Assembly (NCBI GenBank): GCA_003988855.1
Contig: QYAI01000035.1
Location: 248,001 to 312,000, forward strand
Direction of reading: 5' to 3'
Source of the DNA: Arachnopeziza araneosa
Lineage: Eukaryota > Ascomycota > Leotiomycetes > Helotiales > Arachnopezizaceae
DNA length: 64,000 nt
Shown here: piece by piece, positions 34,482-46,642 of the stretch
Layout of the letters: each line of letters opens with the position of its first letter
How positions within the stretch are numbered: the first letter of the stretch is position 1
Notes under the pieces: generated by a model
Databases searched by the model: none
Told to the model about the DNA's origin: nothing
Seen by the model: the letters and a program-made list of their open reading frames with translations, nothing else
Translations under genes and position numbers: made by a program

Positions 34482-35765
34482 ATGGCCAGAACAGTAGACG
34501 ACGTTTCCACCAAAGCAAAGGAAATTGCGTAGGTCGTCCAGTTTTGATCTTCAAAAACTATCAAACTGAACTGCAGGCAGCGTGGAAGACTTCAATAAAG
34601 CAAAAGCCCTTGCAACCTCGGCTGCAAAATCTGGAGCCTACTTGTATCCTATCAAAGTCAATATTCTCTTCCAATCGTCTCGTCATGCTCACAAAAGATA
34701 GGGCATCATCTACTTCATCAGCCATCGAACGTTATGGAAGCCCCTCCTCTCAAAGCTCATGCCAACTATGACTCTATCCTTGGGAGTTGTTGTGGCTATG
34801 TTTGTCTTTGCGTACCTTCCTCAGCTTGCCGTCCTCATTTTCGTAAATGGTCCTTTAGCAGCGTTTACGACCATCCTTTTAACTCTCTCCGAAAGCTCCA
34901 CCCTCATCAGCATCCTTTCGAGAACTTTCTTGCTACAAGATGCGTTGGTTGATACCTTTGATGGAGTGCTTATATCCAGGCGGCAAACAGATATTCTGTC
35001 AGAGGGTCGCCAAGTGAAGGCAGGAAATTTTAATGACCCTATTGCAAAATTGGGAAAGCTCATGAAGTCTCCTTTTGAGAAGTTCACACCCAAAGCTCTA
35101 ATTAGATATGTCATGTACCTCCCACTAAACTTCATCCCAGTAGTAGGAACAGTTATATTTGTTCTACTACAAGGCCGTTCCAGAGGTCGGGGAGTCCACG
35201 CACGTGTATGTTTTCCACTGAATGCGGGGTTGCAATGCTCACCAAATATCAGTACTTTCAATTGAAAAAGTGGAACAATTCTCAGAGAGAAGAATGGTTA
35301 GATGAGAACACTGCCCCATACACTGCGTAAGTTCTCCTCGTTTTCTTGTTCAACTCTTCACACGTCATTTGTAGCGGTGGAACACCATAATCAAAGGACA
35401 TTTCCCACATTACCATCACCTCAGTCTCGAGGGGAGAGGTACTAAACCACATGGCTACACCCATATCTATCAAGCCTAGAATAGGCACCTCACTCACTTT
35501 TGGCTGCACCTCCTTTCAAATCTAATTGACACAGATTTGGTACCGTGGCCACACTTCTGGAGCTAGTCCCGATCGCCAATATTTTCTTCGCGTTTACCAA
35601 TACCGGTAAGTTTCACCTTGACGAGAAGCATCTACGAGACTAACAATATTTAAAGTTGGGGCAGCTCTTTGGGCTGCTGATATCGAAAGCAATAATACCA
35701 ATATGACTGAGATGAAAGCCCCCAAATCCTCTGATGGTTCAAAAGTCGAGCAAAACACAAATTGA
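34482..35765 (+). CDS. EI24-domain-like multi-pass membrane protein
   Basis: Six exons (34482-34528, 34581-34656, 34702-35205, 35253-35326, 35535-35605, 35656-35765) give 293 residues. The N-terminus MARTVDDVSTKAKEIA leads into AYLYPIKGIIYFISHRTLW, then several membrane segments (LGVVVAMFVFAYLPQLAVL, IPVVGTVIFVLLQG, ELVPIANIFFAFTNTVGAAL). The order (YP..G..YF..H..LW, then NFIPVVGT, then PIANIFFAFTNTVGAALWA) matches fungal EI24/RRT8-type proteins associated with the ER or lipid droplets. Two splice choices are non-obvious: the weak donor AAA|GTCAAT after exon 2, and a 208-nt fourth intron (35327-35534), four times longer than its neighbours. Function in this organism is unknown. Confidence 0.75.
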
Positions 35766-37454
35766 ATCTACCAAGGTTCAACCCAGGTTGACCTGCGCCA
35801 CCCACAAACGAGGCTGCATGCATGGTGTTCTGAGTATTTCGTGCCACCTCTGGCAGGATCTTCAATTTCTCGGCATGAATTAACCGGTGCACGACTTTTT
35901 TTTGTGGGCTATTCATTAGCGAGGTGGTTGTGGAGATAATGGGGATTTCATCGGGCATCGTTTCTATAAAATTGTCCTAGAGACTTAAAGAGATCAAGAA
36001 ATTTTATTACCAGCCACATGTCTTGTTGATATACCAGCAAATTTTTTCTCAGAAAACAAAGCAGCTCCATGATCCAGGGAATGCAAGTGGTGCATTACCG
36101 AACAGAATCTTGGAGCTCACAACATTGTGCCTGCAGAAACTATCCTGTGCCGACGCTGCCAGCCGTAGCGAAAGAGGCCGAAGATAGCCTTGAAGCTCTG
36201 ATTTCAACGTTAGGATGATATAGCCTCTTTTTGATCAAGACTGCAGCTAGCCTTGTTTTGAGCCAATTATACCTCTCGAGACTGTGTCCCGTCTCGACAT
36301 CAATGCTGCCATCCGAAGTCAAACGGTGCGTTTGCATTCATTCCACACTACAATTACAGTGATCACATGCTATCAGACACCCAGAGCTGATACTAGATGA
36401 AAGCAATTTTGCTTCATCTATGTGAAATATATGGATCTAGCAGAATTTGGTGCAAGTCTTTTTATCCTCATGTATGTCTTCCGTTTGCTATACATATGAT
36501 AACCAGTAAAGAGCTCTCGGACATCACGTTTCTCGGGCGAATGCATCGTAAAAAGCGCCTGTACTTTGCCATGTTGAGTCTGTCTGCAGTTGTCCTTCAA
36601 GAAGTGTAGCACACGAGAGGTTGCAGTAATCCTGGCTCACTGCTAAAACTACTGAGTTATTGTCCCACGCCAATGTCGATCTTCAAACCAATTCTCACAA
36701 GATCAATTTTGATGATTTACTCTAGCTAAATGCTTCAATGTGAATAATTCCCTATCATGTTTATGAGCAAGCTGTTCGAGTACATAAACGGTACAGTGTG
36801 CCACGAACCAATGCAGCACCTGGTGGTACAAACAAACGAACGAAGCAGCCGAGGAAACTCGAGACTCAGTAGTCTTGAGGTTGTCGAAGTTCTTGCTTTC
36901 GCAATGTGGAAAATATCTCTTGACCGTTTTGAGAAGTAACGGGTCGGGTACCTGCCATTCCATCATTACACTGAAACGACGGTGGCAATGGCAACACGCA
37001 ATGATAGCTCGGATACATGTCAATGACCAGGATGTTAATCTCCATTTCTCCAGAAGTAGAACGTTCGAGAGGTTGGGCCGTGTGTTGTGGATACAGGAGG
37101 CACGGGGGGGGGTTCTTTCCTCCTGCTGTGAAGCGAGGACCTACCAGATCCTAGAAGGCAAGTACTCTTGAAATCATATCAAATTCGTGGCTGTTCACTT
37201 TCTTCATCTTCCCTTTTCTCAACGTCTTTCCGACGCCACTACAACCCAAGTTACGGTCCAAGCACGAGCAGCATTGAACTTGAACAGCTCCTACCTCTCC
37301 CATTCGTTTCTGCTTGAAAACACAACGCACCACCCATCTAATCTTTCACGAAATCGAAAGAGTTGAAGTATGCAATCCTCTGAACCCGTATTCTCTCGCA
37401 ACCATAAGACCAAAGAAAAGTCTTCCGCTAACTGGTGAAGTCTTTTAGGCCAAG
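35766..37454. other. intergenic, 1.7 kb
   Basis: ORFs of 60-106 codons on both strands show no motif or exon continuity. The final 150 bp are the promoter and 5' UTR of the Ser/Thr-rich secreted protein. Confidence 0.5.
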
Positions 37455-40097
37455 ATGAAAGCCAAGGCCATCCATCTCGGTTTTGCCTCAATGGTAATCC
37501 TGCTGGCCTTTCTACCTGGGGCCCAATCTCTTCCAAAGTGGCTGCAACCAAAGCATGCCAAAGATGGTAACGACTTCGCTCCCAGAGGATACAGCGTGTA
37601 TGAGCCTTCTCCCGTCACATACGGAGGCTATCAGTATGGCGGTTATGGCCCACAACCTACGGTTCAGTACTCTCCCACTGCTACCGTATCCTCAACTTCA
37701 GAAAACTCTGGAGAAGCATCGTCTCTATCTACCGGTAAGATCTCTTCTCAATGCACAAGTGTAATGTTTGATTTTTTCTAGTATCCGTAGTAGATAGTTC
37801 TTCCTCTGGCTTATCTACTGCTGCTACTTTGTCCGAAACTTCAGCTATCAATCTTCTCACTACTAGTGTTCTTTCAGTAATTCAAGTTTCAACTGCTAGC
37901 TACAGCTTTCCTTCTTCAAGCAAGTCCACTATCATTGATTCGGACGCTTATACTTCTCCTGCAAGCTCTCTACATGGTGGCGGTTCATCAGCTGGCGTTA
38001 TGACCACCAAAACTGAAGTTCCAACGACAACAATAGTCTTCGTTCATTCAAGTCCACTGGAGAGCAGCTCAACCCTAATCACATTTTCTGAGACTGAAAG
38101 AATGACAACATCAACTCAGAATAGGCTCACCATGACGAGTGGAACAGCATTCGGCAGTGGGACATTAACTTCGGACCCTAACACAGCCTCCTCAAGTGGT
38201 CATGGCCCTGTCACATCTTCATCAAGATCTACTATCACGACTGATGTGTCATCGCAAGAGTACGGATCAAACCTAGCTTCCACAACCACAGCACCACCAT
38301 TAAAATGCAATCAGTAAGGCCTATTTCACACTAAAGTGCCTTTCTTTTCTTCCCAATCCCAGTGCTTAGGAGCTATTTCAAGAGCCGCATGCACAACTTG
38401 GACTTGTGTATCAGTTTAAAACAGTCGCAGAGCTCTTTGCCAAATGCTGATTAACTACAATGCTAATCTGGCGCTAGTAACAATTGCCTTCGCCAATTCA
38501 TCCGTTCTTCAGCTGTTCTTGTGGGGTTTTGTGAAACATACACCGCGAGCGTCAATACTGCAACCGCTGGCCTCCCCGGTCATGTTTCACTGTGCAAATC
38601 TCCTGCGGCAATTTCATCTGCTTGCTCTTGTCTCTCAATTGGATCTTCACCATTAACTACCTCGTCGGTTGACAGCACTTCAACATTGTCTTCATCTCAG
38701 TCGAATAACACTGCTTCATCAGTTTTGTCAGCTTCTGGAATTGTTTCATCATCTGCCCCTCTTAATAATTCTCTAACGAATATTCGGACATTTACTTCGC
38801 TTGTTAGCACTACAAGTGATTTGGGCCGTAGCTCATCAGTAACCGGAAGTGAGGCGGATGTTACTACGATTATCACTGCAACGATTACACATTCAACTGT
38901 ATTCATATTCACAACAGGTCTTCCAGACACTGGGTCAACTGGTCTTTCGCTTTCCCTTCTAACTTCATCTGGTCGATATATCAACACCACTACTCCGTAT
39001 CTAGCGACGTCTGTTTCAATCACAGAGACAAAGACATCTAAGACAACTTTTCTCGAAACTGGAACTGGGCCGTTCTCTATTAGCATCCTACCGCATAGTT
39101 CACTACCTCAGTCTTCGACAACACCTTACGCAGTACTCTCCAATCCGAATGCCACGGGGTATTCTATAGCTTTTACAATCTCTGGAGGTTCATTAACCTC
39201 TTCAACGTTACCCTTGCCTTCTTTTGGAATCTCCAACACTTCTTCTACTTTATTTCCGACATCTTCAGCTATCGGGCTGTCAACGTCAGCGCTCTATACA
39301 TTTAGCAACACAAGCACAGCCGTTAGTCCTACGGGATCGGGCAGTCATTCAATCATATCAGGAGGGGTTTTAAGTGGAAATACGTCATCTAGCACTATTT
39401 ACAGGAGTCAAACGGTACTTGCTCCGTACACTTCAACAAATACAAGCTCAGGCTTTGGTCCAACTCCAGTCAGCACCTCATGGAGTCCTTTCAGTACCGG
39501 TGGATACATAGGCTACTCGATTAAGCCGTTGAGTAGTGGAATAATCTCTCACTCAACAACGTCTGGATGGATCATGCGGTCTACTGCGGTCTCAAGCGGG
39601 CTCTACCCTGTTCATAATTCAACACTATCTGTTGGGCCAACTGGAACTGGTAATCTTCCTACGTCTTATTCGATTGACAGCTCCGGATCTCTCAAATCTT
39701 CAATTCCAGTATATGGCTCAGGATCTACCCTCAGTTTTACTGGCACGGGAATTTTTCCATCTCCTACAACCCTCAATAGTACGCTGACATCTACAACTCG
39801 AGGTAAGAGCCTCCTACCTTTTGCATCTATCCCTACTAATACTACGTAGGATTGATTACTAATTCTTTATCATCCTTGATTGGTTTTACTACGAACGAAG
39901 CCTCCTCCGCGGTAGTCAATACTAGCTCCGCAAATTACCCAGGTAGTAGCACTTTCTCTGGTAGTACCCTCTCAACTAGTTATTATGATCCTCACCAAGG
40001 TTCAATGTCAACCAGCAGAGAGACGACCACAACTCCCATCCCTCCACCTTACTACATTCCCCCACCACCTCCTCCAGGGTATAATCCTCGCGGTTAA
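37455..40097 (+). CDS. secreted Ser/Thr-rich protein with cysteine module
   Basis: Four exons (37455-37734, 37782-38313, 38478-39802, 39850-40097) give 794 residues. A signal peptide (residues 1-25, hydrophobic FASMVILLAFLPGAQS) is followed by a Tyr/Gly/Pro-rich segment and long Ser/Thr tracts, expected to be O-mannosylated. Splicing out 38314-38477 (164 nt) creates KCNHNNCLRQFIRSSAVLVG followed by FCETYT and KSPAAISSACSCL, a cysteine pattern (about residues 268-325) found in many fungal extracellular Ser/Thr-rich proteins. The unspliced frame ends at a stop just after KCNQ. The C-terminus is Pro-rich (PPPYYIPPPPPPGYNPRG) with no GPI-anchor signal. A cell-surface or wall role is likely. The PMT mannosyltransferase in this window belongs to the enzyme class that would modify it. 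Confidence 0.82.
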
Positions 40098-41123
40098 GAA
40101 AAGGATTACGAATGGGTTGACATCTGTGGGGCATGGTTACTTTGACCGACACAAATATTCGTGTTGCATGGCATTTTATTCCTAGCATGATACATGCAGA
40201 TGGCTCATTCTGTTTTCTGCTGCCATTTGTCTTTTTTTGGTCGTTGTTACTATGAATGTGGCTGGAGATTCAAAAGCTGTTGTGTTACACACGAAATCCC
40301 AAGTTAGTGATAGATTTGCTCCATGTGCAAAGCACTACTTAGAATAATGAAAGAGACGAGTTTACTCTACACAAATTTTCCAGATATATTCATGAGTTTC
40401 CATGATATTGCAATAATAACCAAATTGAGAAAGGGAGTGGAAAGTGCAGTAGATATTCTTCTTAGATAACTCAGCGAAAGTTGAGCACTATACATTCAAC
40501 ACCTGTAAACTTAGCATAAGAGACGACTGCGGCTATGGCCTGAAATCCCCACAAGACCAACCTATAAAGTCAGTTGCTTACTTTGTTTATGGTGCATCGT
40601 CAAGAAGCGAGACCTTCAGGGGAAAGCTCATCTTAAGCGAGCTGTGGAAGATCTCAGGGAATCCTTCCTGGGTTGCTATCGAAAGGAATGCTATTCTAAT
40701 GTAACCTTTAATCAGTTGCATCTCATCATCACATGATCTTGATAAATGCAAGAAGGAAAAGATACTCGTGGTTTGGTAAGATGTTCACGTGAGAGTTAAC
40801 GTTTCCTGTGCTACATCTCCCAGTTTCAGCATTTAGCCAAGCATATTAAAGCTCTGAGAGAGGCGTGCTTGTGCGCCAGTCGAAGAACTCTTCTCGTTGT
40901 TGGACTCGCTCTACTTCACAAAGATCAATTCAGCTTTATCTGGGTGTGGTGGGGCAGCTTGAGCTTTATCGTGCCTTTTTCTTAAAGCCTATCTCCGTTC
41001 CCCTCATGAATTGATGATCTATTACGACAGCGAATTATTTGTTCTCACAAATCTCGCCTTCTCTTCATCCCAGAGCACATTAAAGATAAATCACTATCTC
41101 CCCTTACAAACTCTATCGGAGGC
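40098..41123. other. intergenic, 1.0 kb
   Basis: 3' UTR of the secreted protein gene and promoter of the WD40 gene. No gene was recognised. Confidence 0.5.
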
Positions 41124-43268
41124 ATGTCCTCTAACCAAGGCGAGGAGATGGATTACCAAGCTGAGGATGATGATGGAGTGCTTTACATTGATCGAGCTAC
41201 CCTCGAAGCTCTGATGGCACAAGACGACGAGGACGATGAAAACGATGAAGACTTTAATGGGGATGAAGAGGGTGAAAATGACGAAGGCAAGTAGTCACAA
41301 TTGATAGGGGGTATAGCTAAACTAACTTATATCTATCTAGATGACAACGCCGAGGTTGGTGAAATAGAAGTCGAAATCCAAGACCATGACGATACCACTC
41401 ATATCAACGCCGCCCGCAGTGAGCGCCTCCTATACATTTTCAACTTCCTCAATGGCATTATGCTCATACTTCTAGGCATTGTTCAGCGTCAGCTCTTGCG
41501 ATACATACAAAACGGTCGGATTTACCATATTGCTCGGGAGTTGGATGATGACGAGGATATATTCGGCTTGGGTCGGCGGAGGACATGGAGACAACCGCCA
41601 GATCCGGAAAGATTTCCCAAGGTTCCGAGTGAAGCGGGTACCGAATTGATGGGCTCTGGGAAGTTTGGGTGTGATGAAGCCGATGCGGTGACAAGTAGTG
41701 AGAAAGCCTTGGCGGGAAAGAAGAAGCTGGCAATGAGAATACTGGATAGAGAGTTGGCTGCTGGAAGTCCAGTGAAGCAGAGATTGAATCAAAAACTTAT
41801 GGCACAAGTAGAAACCCCAAATCAGTATATGACTTGAGCTGACAGAAAATAGGGTATGGTACCTTCTTCGAATGCTGATATGATCATTCATTATAATCAA
41901 CCTGTCTATTCTGGTCAATTCTCTGATGACGGTAATTTCTTCTTTGCTGTCAACAAGGACTTTCGGGTCAGGATGTACGACACTTCAAATCCTTATAGCT
42001 GGCGATATTACAAGACCGTGGAATATCCATTTGGAAGATGGACCCTAACGGACGCTTCTCTCAGCCCAGACAACAAGTACCTGGCTTATACATCAATCCA
42101 AAGCGCTGTCTGCCTAGCTCCTACAGACCCAAACGATATGGGAGATCCATATGTGCTAGATCTTGCAGCATCAGGCAACAATCAGACAAACGCAAGGTTC
42201 AACACAAGATTCGGTACCGCATTCGGTATTTGGTCTATTCGATACTCAGGCGATGGCCGAGAACTGGTTGCCGGTTGCACGTCCGGTGCAATTGTTGTGT
42301 ATGATATTGAATCACGAACGCCGTTGCATAAGATATGGGGGCATGATGAAGATGTGAATGCTGTTTGTTTTGCGGATAAGTCCTCACCTCATATTCTCTA
42401 TTCTGGCTCGGACGATACAACTATGAAGGTCTGGGATACTAGAAGTATGGGAGATACTAGAGCAGCTGGAGTTTTCGTTGGCCATATCGAAGGCATAACC
42501 TACATTGATAGCAAGGGAGATGGACGTGAGTAAAGTCATCTCTAACTTGGGAGAATTACTGACCTATCAACAGGCTATGTATTGAGTAATGGTAAAGAGC
42601 AAAGCATGAAATTGTGGGATCTTCGTATGGCGATGGCGAACAATCAGTTTGAAGCCTACAAACCTCAGCGCCGAGCCACACAGCATCGTTTCGATTACCG
42701 CTTTGGGCCTTATGACGAAGATGACTGGTATAAAGACCCCAAAGACAACTCTCTAGTCACTTTCCGTGGACACAAAGTTCTTTGTACATTAATTCGGTGC
42801 CACTTCTCTCCACCGGGCAGTACTAATTCCAGGTATGTCTATTCTGGCTCGGAAGATGGCAAAGTCTACATCTGGAACCTAGATGCCACTCTTGCCGGCG
42901 TCATAGATGTGTACAAAGCAACTCTTAATTCTCGGCCACGCGCACGTAACCCATCAGCGAACATGTGGAATGATGGTGACGAAAGTGGGCCTTGGAAGAC
43001 TTGTGTAAGAGACGCTAGTTGGCATCCTAACGCACCGATGATTGTAGCAAGTGCGTGGAATGGGTATGGTAAATCGACTGGTACTTGCACGGTGCATAGT
43101 TGGAACGATGGTGCAGAAGAGGATGAAGCTGAGCCCAAAATGGGAGAAAGAGTTAATCAGAAGCTGGAGAGAGATGAAGCGTTTTACTTCAAGGATCCTC
43201 CACCGCATAGAAGAACAACGAGAAGAACGGCCGGGATAAGGGCCTTGTATCCGGACGACGACGACTAA
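41124..43268 (+). CDS. WD40 protein of the LEC14B/DCAF11 type
   Basis: Family members are thought to act as substrate receptors of CUL4-DDB1 ubiquitin ligases. Exons: 41124-41286, 41341-41807, 41853-42525, 42574-43268, giving 665 residues. The N-terminus is strongly acidic. RQLLRYIQNGRIYHIARELD and the PPDPERFPKVPSEAGTEL segment precede at least six WD repeats: YSGQFSDDGNFFFAV, LSPDNKYLAYTS, IRYSGDGRELVAG, KIWGHDEDVNAVCF, YSGSDDTTMKVWD, YSGSEDGKVYIWN. Intron 1 has a GC donor (G|GCAAGT). A possible 57-nt intron (41419-41475, GTGAGC...TTCTAG) inside exon 2 is stop-free and a multiple of three, so either 665 or 646 residues may result. The C-terminus is basic (RRTTRRTAGIRALYPDDDD). Confidence 0.88.
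41287..41340 (+). other. GC-AG intron of the WD40 gene
   Basis: The donor is GAAG|GCAAGT and the acceptor CTATCTAG, with a GCTAAACTAAC branch region. The neighbouring GT (aaGTAGTC) would give a TGA immediately after the junction. Confidence 0.8.
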
Positions 43269-45010
43269 GTTTGATAGTTTGCATGAGTTGTAAGATGGGT
43301 GCAATAATTGCAAACTGTGTGAAGCTAGAAGATAATCAGGAGGCAGAATTGTGGCATTAAGGGCAATCGAAGCATCATGGGATTATAGCCTGCTGGTATG
43401 AAGGTCATTTGAATAAAGGAGGGTGAGATGCTACGCTGAAATCAAATCAACCATCTATTCCACTCCCAAATCTTTCAAATTGAGAGTGTTTTCTCAATAG
43501 CTGAGGTATCTATGTTTTGCTGCGGAACACGAGCACCGGATAGAGAATGTTTCCGTGTAGCTTGGAATGTAGAGTGGAAGAGATGCAACAGGGGCCTTGG
43601 CCCAAATATTCTTCGAACTGCCACATGTCAAAATTGACATTGGAAATTAGTTCTTGAGAAACAAAGCATGATAATATACTTAGCAAGTAGCTCTGCTTCC
43701 CACAGAGCATCTCGGGTTAGTGCAGCCAAGTGAGACTAGCCTCTAGCCACCAGCTCTCCGGGACTTGGTCCTGTGCTGGAGCAGAGGAGCTGGGAAGACT
43801 TGGTCATGGAAAGTTGAAACTATTCCCCGATTCAAGATGCTTGGTTGTCCTCCTCCTCCTGTCCGCAATATCCTTGGACGTTTCATTCCAGGGCCAGGAA
43901 GGGAAGACGACACCAGAGAAACACCGGCTCTTATCGTTATCGCTATCAGCGTTGACAGGAGAGTTTTGGTCAGCCACTGCGGACATGAGTCGAGGAGACT
44001 CGCCATGCAAGCGCAACAATATATCCTCGATGCACTCATCGCGTGAGAAAGGTGCAAGGTGCAGATTAAGCCTCTGGGAATATCAAACGCTTCTCAGGCG
44101 AGAGGGTGGATGGGAAGCAAGGAGAAGGCATCGATCGGAATTGTTGGTGGCTGGCCGCTCTTCGTCCACCATATCAAGCAGCAAATCATTGTAGCAGTGA
44201 CCAATCGACGGCGATGTTGACCTCGCCCTGCGTCCGTTTCAATTCTTCAATGGTTGGCTAGCATCAAAACCCTTTTCCTGCATCTCCGCCGCCTTGCTCC
44301 AACTTTAGCGACCAACCTGAACCAAACCAAACCAAACCAAACCAAACCAAACCAAACCAAACCTCCCCATCAACCTCCCCATCAACCCACCCACCACAAC
44401 GACCTGCAAAACGAACCTCCTACCCGCCCTCCACCGAATCACCATCCCCCAAGATTGCTAGATCCAACGGCCAAACACGTCTCCCAAACCTCTCGAAAAC
44501 GACATCAGCGCTTAATCGGATCGCCTTCGCGCGCTCCCCCTACAGCTTCCTCGGGTGTTCCATTCAAAGCCTGCTGGAACAAGGAGTGCATCAAACTTGC
44601 CGTCTCCAAGCATTTCCATCGACTGTTGCTCGTGCTCAGGCTTCGTCGCGCACGAACGATATCCTCACCAAAAGTTCATCACGATTGCTTTCCTCCTTGC
44701 TGCAGACCCGATTAGCTCCCGTTGAAGGAACGACGAGAACGATAGCCACATCTTGTCCTGTCTCGGAACTCGTCACAGCTGTGTGAGCTCTCCCCATCGA
44801 GTACCGGCCTCTCCCAAGCTTTAAAGGTAGGTATCTTCACAAGAATAGTCTCGCCTCGCCTCACCTCACCAGGTAGCGGGAGGACCAGCTTCCGATGTGT
44901 CAAAGAGTTCTAACCTGTTATGCAGTGTCGCCTCTCCCTTTAACAAACAACCTCGAACCCTCCCACTTCGCATATTTCTCTTTGCTCAATACAACTTTGC
45001 TACTTCAAAC
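43269..45010. other. intergenic, 1.7 kb
   Basis: No gene was recognised. ORFs up to 154 codons are low-complexity (Pro/Asn/Lys tracts arising from the repeat, or Ser-rich). The last several hundred bases are pyrimidine-rich and probably form the long 5' leader of RAC1. Confidence 0.5.
44321..44363. repeat. (ACCAA)n pentanucleotide repeat
   Basis: About eight perfect tandem ACCAA units are followed by two near-identical CTCCCCATCAAC units. It lies about 650 bp upstream of the RAC1 start codon. Confidence 0.9.
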
Positions 45011-45987
45011 ATGGCAGCTCCAGGAACACAATCTCTCAAGGTGAGACTTCGGCGCCACACCGCACTTCGATCGAGCGAGGCTGACTTCATTCTCCTAGTG
45101 CGTCGTCACCGGCGATGGTGCTGTAGGCAAGGTATAACTATACTCGGACTCGGCGAAAAACTTGTGGTAGCTGACAGGCTCGTTAGACATGTCTTCTCAT
45201 CTCATACACCACCAATGCCTTTCCCGGAGAATATATTCCCACTGTGTGAGTACAAACGCGAGCTCTTGGACATACAGCGCTGATTACAGCAGATTCGACA
45301 ACTACTCTGCCAGCGTCATGGTAGATGGAAAGCCTATTAGCTTGGGTCTTTGGGATACTGCTGGACAAGAAGATTATGATCGACTGCGACCGCTCTCATA
45401 CCCCCAGACGGATGTTTTCCTAATTTGCTTCTCAATCGTCTCGCCACCATCTTTCGACAACGTCCGCGCAAAGGTTCGACAGCTCGCTTGATCGTCGGTA
45501 TTTGAGTGCTAACTTCACCGTAGTGGTTCCCTGAAATTGACCACCATGCACCATCAGTCCCTATCATTCTTGTTGGTACCAAGCTTGATTTGAGAGAGGA
45601 TCCCGCCACACTTGAAAGCTTGAGACAGAAGCGCATGGAACCAGTGTCTTATGATCAAGCCTTGATTGTAGCGAAGGAGATCCGAGCCCACAAGTACTTG
45701 GAATGTTCTGCCCTGACTCAACGAAATTTGAAGAGCGTATTCGATGAGGCGATTAGGTAGGTGAAATAATCTTTGTATTTGTCAATTTTTGGTGGCCGCA
45801 GGGATTTTCCCTTCTTCCAAGCAGCATCCAAAAACGACTGTGTTCAAATGCCGCGTCCTAGCAAGAGGCATTTATTACAGACGCTCTCTGCTCAAAGAAT
45901 CAAGTACTGACAGATCCTGACAGAGCTGTTCTGAGCCCGAGACCGCAGCCAACAAAGAAGAAGTCCAACAAATGTACGATCCTGTAG
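45011..45987 (+). CDS. RAC1: Rho-family GTPase RAC1
   Basis: Rac GTPases govern polarised growth, actin organisation and NADPH-oxidase signalling. Six exons (45011-45040, 45099-45131, 45187-45245, 45293-45473, 45524-45756, 45924-45987) give 199 residues. The P-loop GDGAVGKT is at 15-22, followed by YIPTVFDNYSASVMVDGKP, WDTAGQEDYDRLRPLSYPQT, GTKLDLRED and ECSALTQRNLKSVFDEAIR. The C-terminus PTKKKSNKCTIL has a polybasic stretch and a CAAX box for geranylgeranylation. LTQRNLKSVFDEAIRAVLSP and KKKSNKCTIL favour Rac over Cdc42. Exons 1 and 2 are only 30 and 33 nt, and the last intron is long (167 nt). Confidence 0.95.
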
Positions 45988-46642
45988 AGCGGTTACGGAA
46001 AGCGGTAATGAGGCGGGGTCAGCATAACGACACAATGAAAACCTCTTCTGAATTTTGGAGCTGGAGGCAGAAGTATTTTACCTGTCTTTTTCTCTTATTT
46101 CTCTAGACACGGAAGCACAAGCTCTCAAAAACAAGGAAAACCGCATTACAATTTGTTTTAGGTGGGAAAGAGGTCCTGGATATTAGTGTTGGGTTTTCTG
46201 CTCAGCATTTTCTCTTCTGTCGGACAGTTCAGTGAGGCATTCCATTCATTGTGTCTTTCTCGGATCCTCGGCTCTGAGATAGAGATATGAAAGGGAAGGA
46301 AGGTGGAAATGTTCGAGTACTAATGTTGGATTCTTGCATTTCCTGTAGATAATGGATCTGCACCACAAGTTTTGAACTCAAAGCAAGGACATGGGGCAGT
46401 TGGGTTACCATTGGTAGTGATGGATGTTGGTCTGGATGGATGGACGATATGAAACCCTTCTTCTGCATAGCATTTTCCTGTTTTCTGTTAGGCATACCCT
46501 TCGTTTTTTTAAATGATAGAGTACTTTTCTTCCATTTCGATACCAAAACGTCTATTACTGTTTGTCTTCTATACAATTTTGACTCTCTAAGCCTTTTGCC
46601 TACCTATGACCTCAATATGCAACAGATGTAAAATGATAGCGC
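45988..46642. other. intergenic between convergent genes, 655 bp
   Basis: 3' UTRs of RAC1 and the NOP6-like gene. Short ORFs here carry no motif. Confidence 0.5.

Noticed and set aside
41464..41918. Minus-strand ORFs under the WD40 gene
   Set aside because: These are shadows of a gene with clear WD repeats on the other strand.
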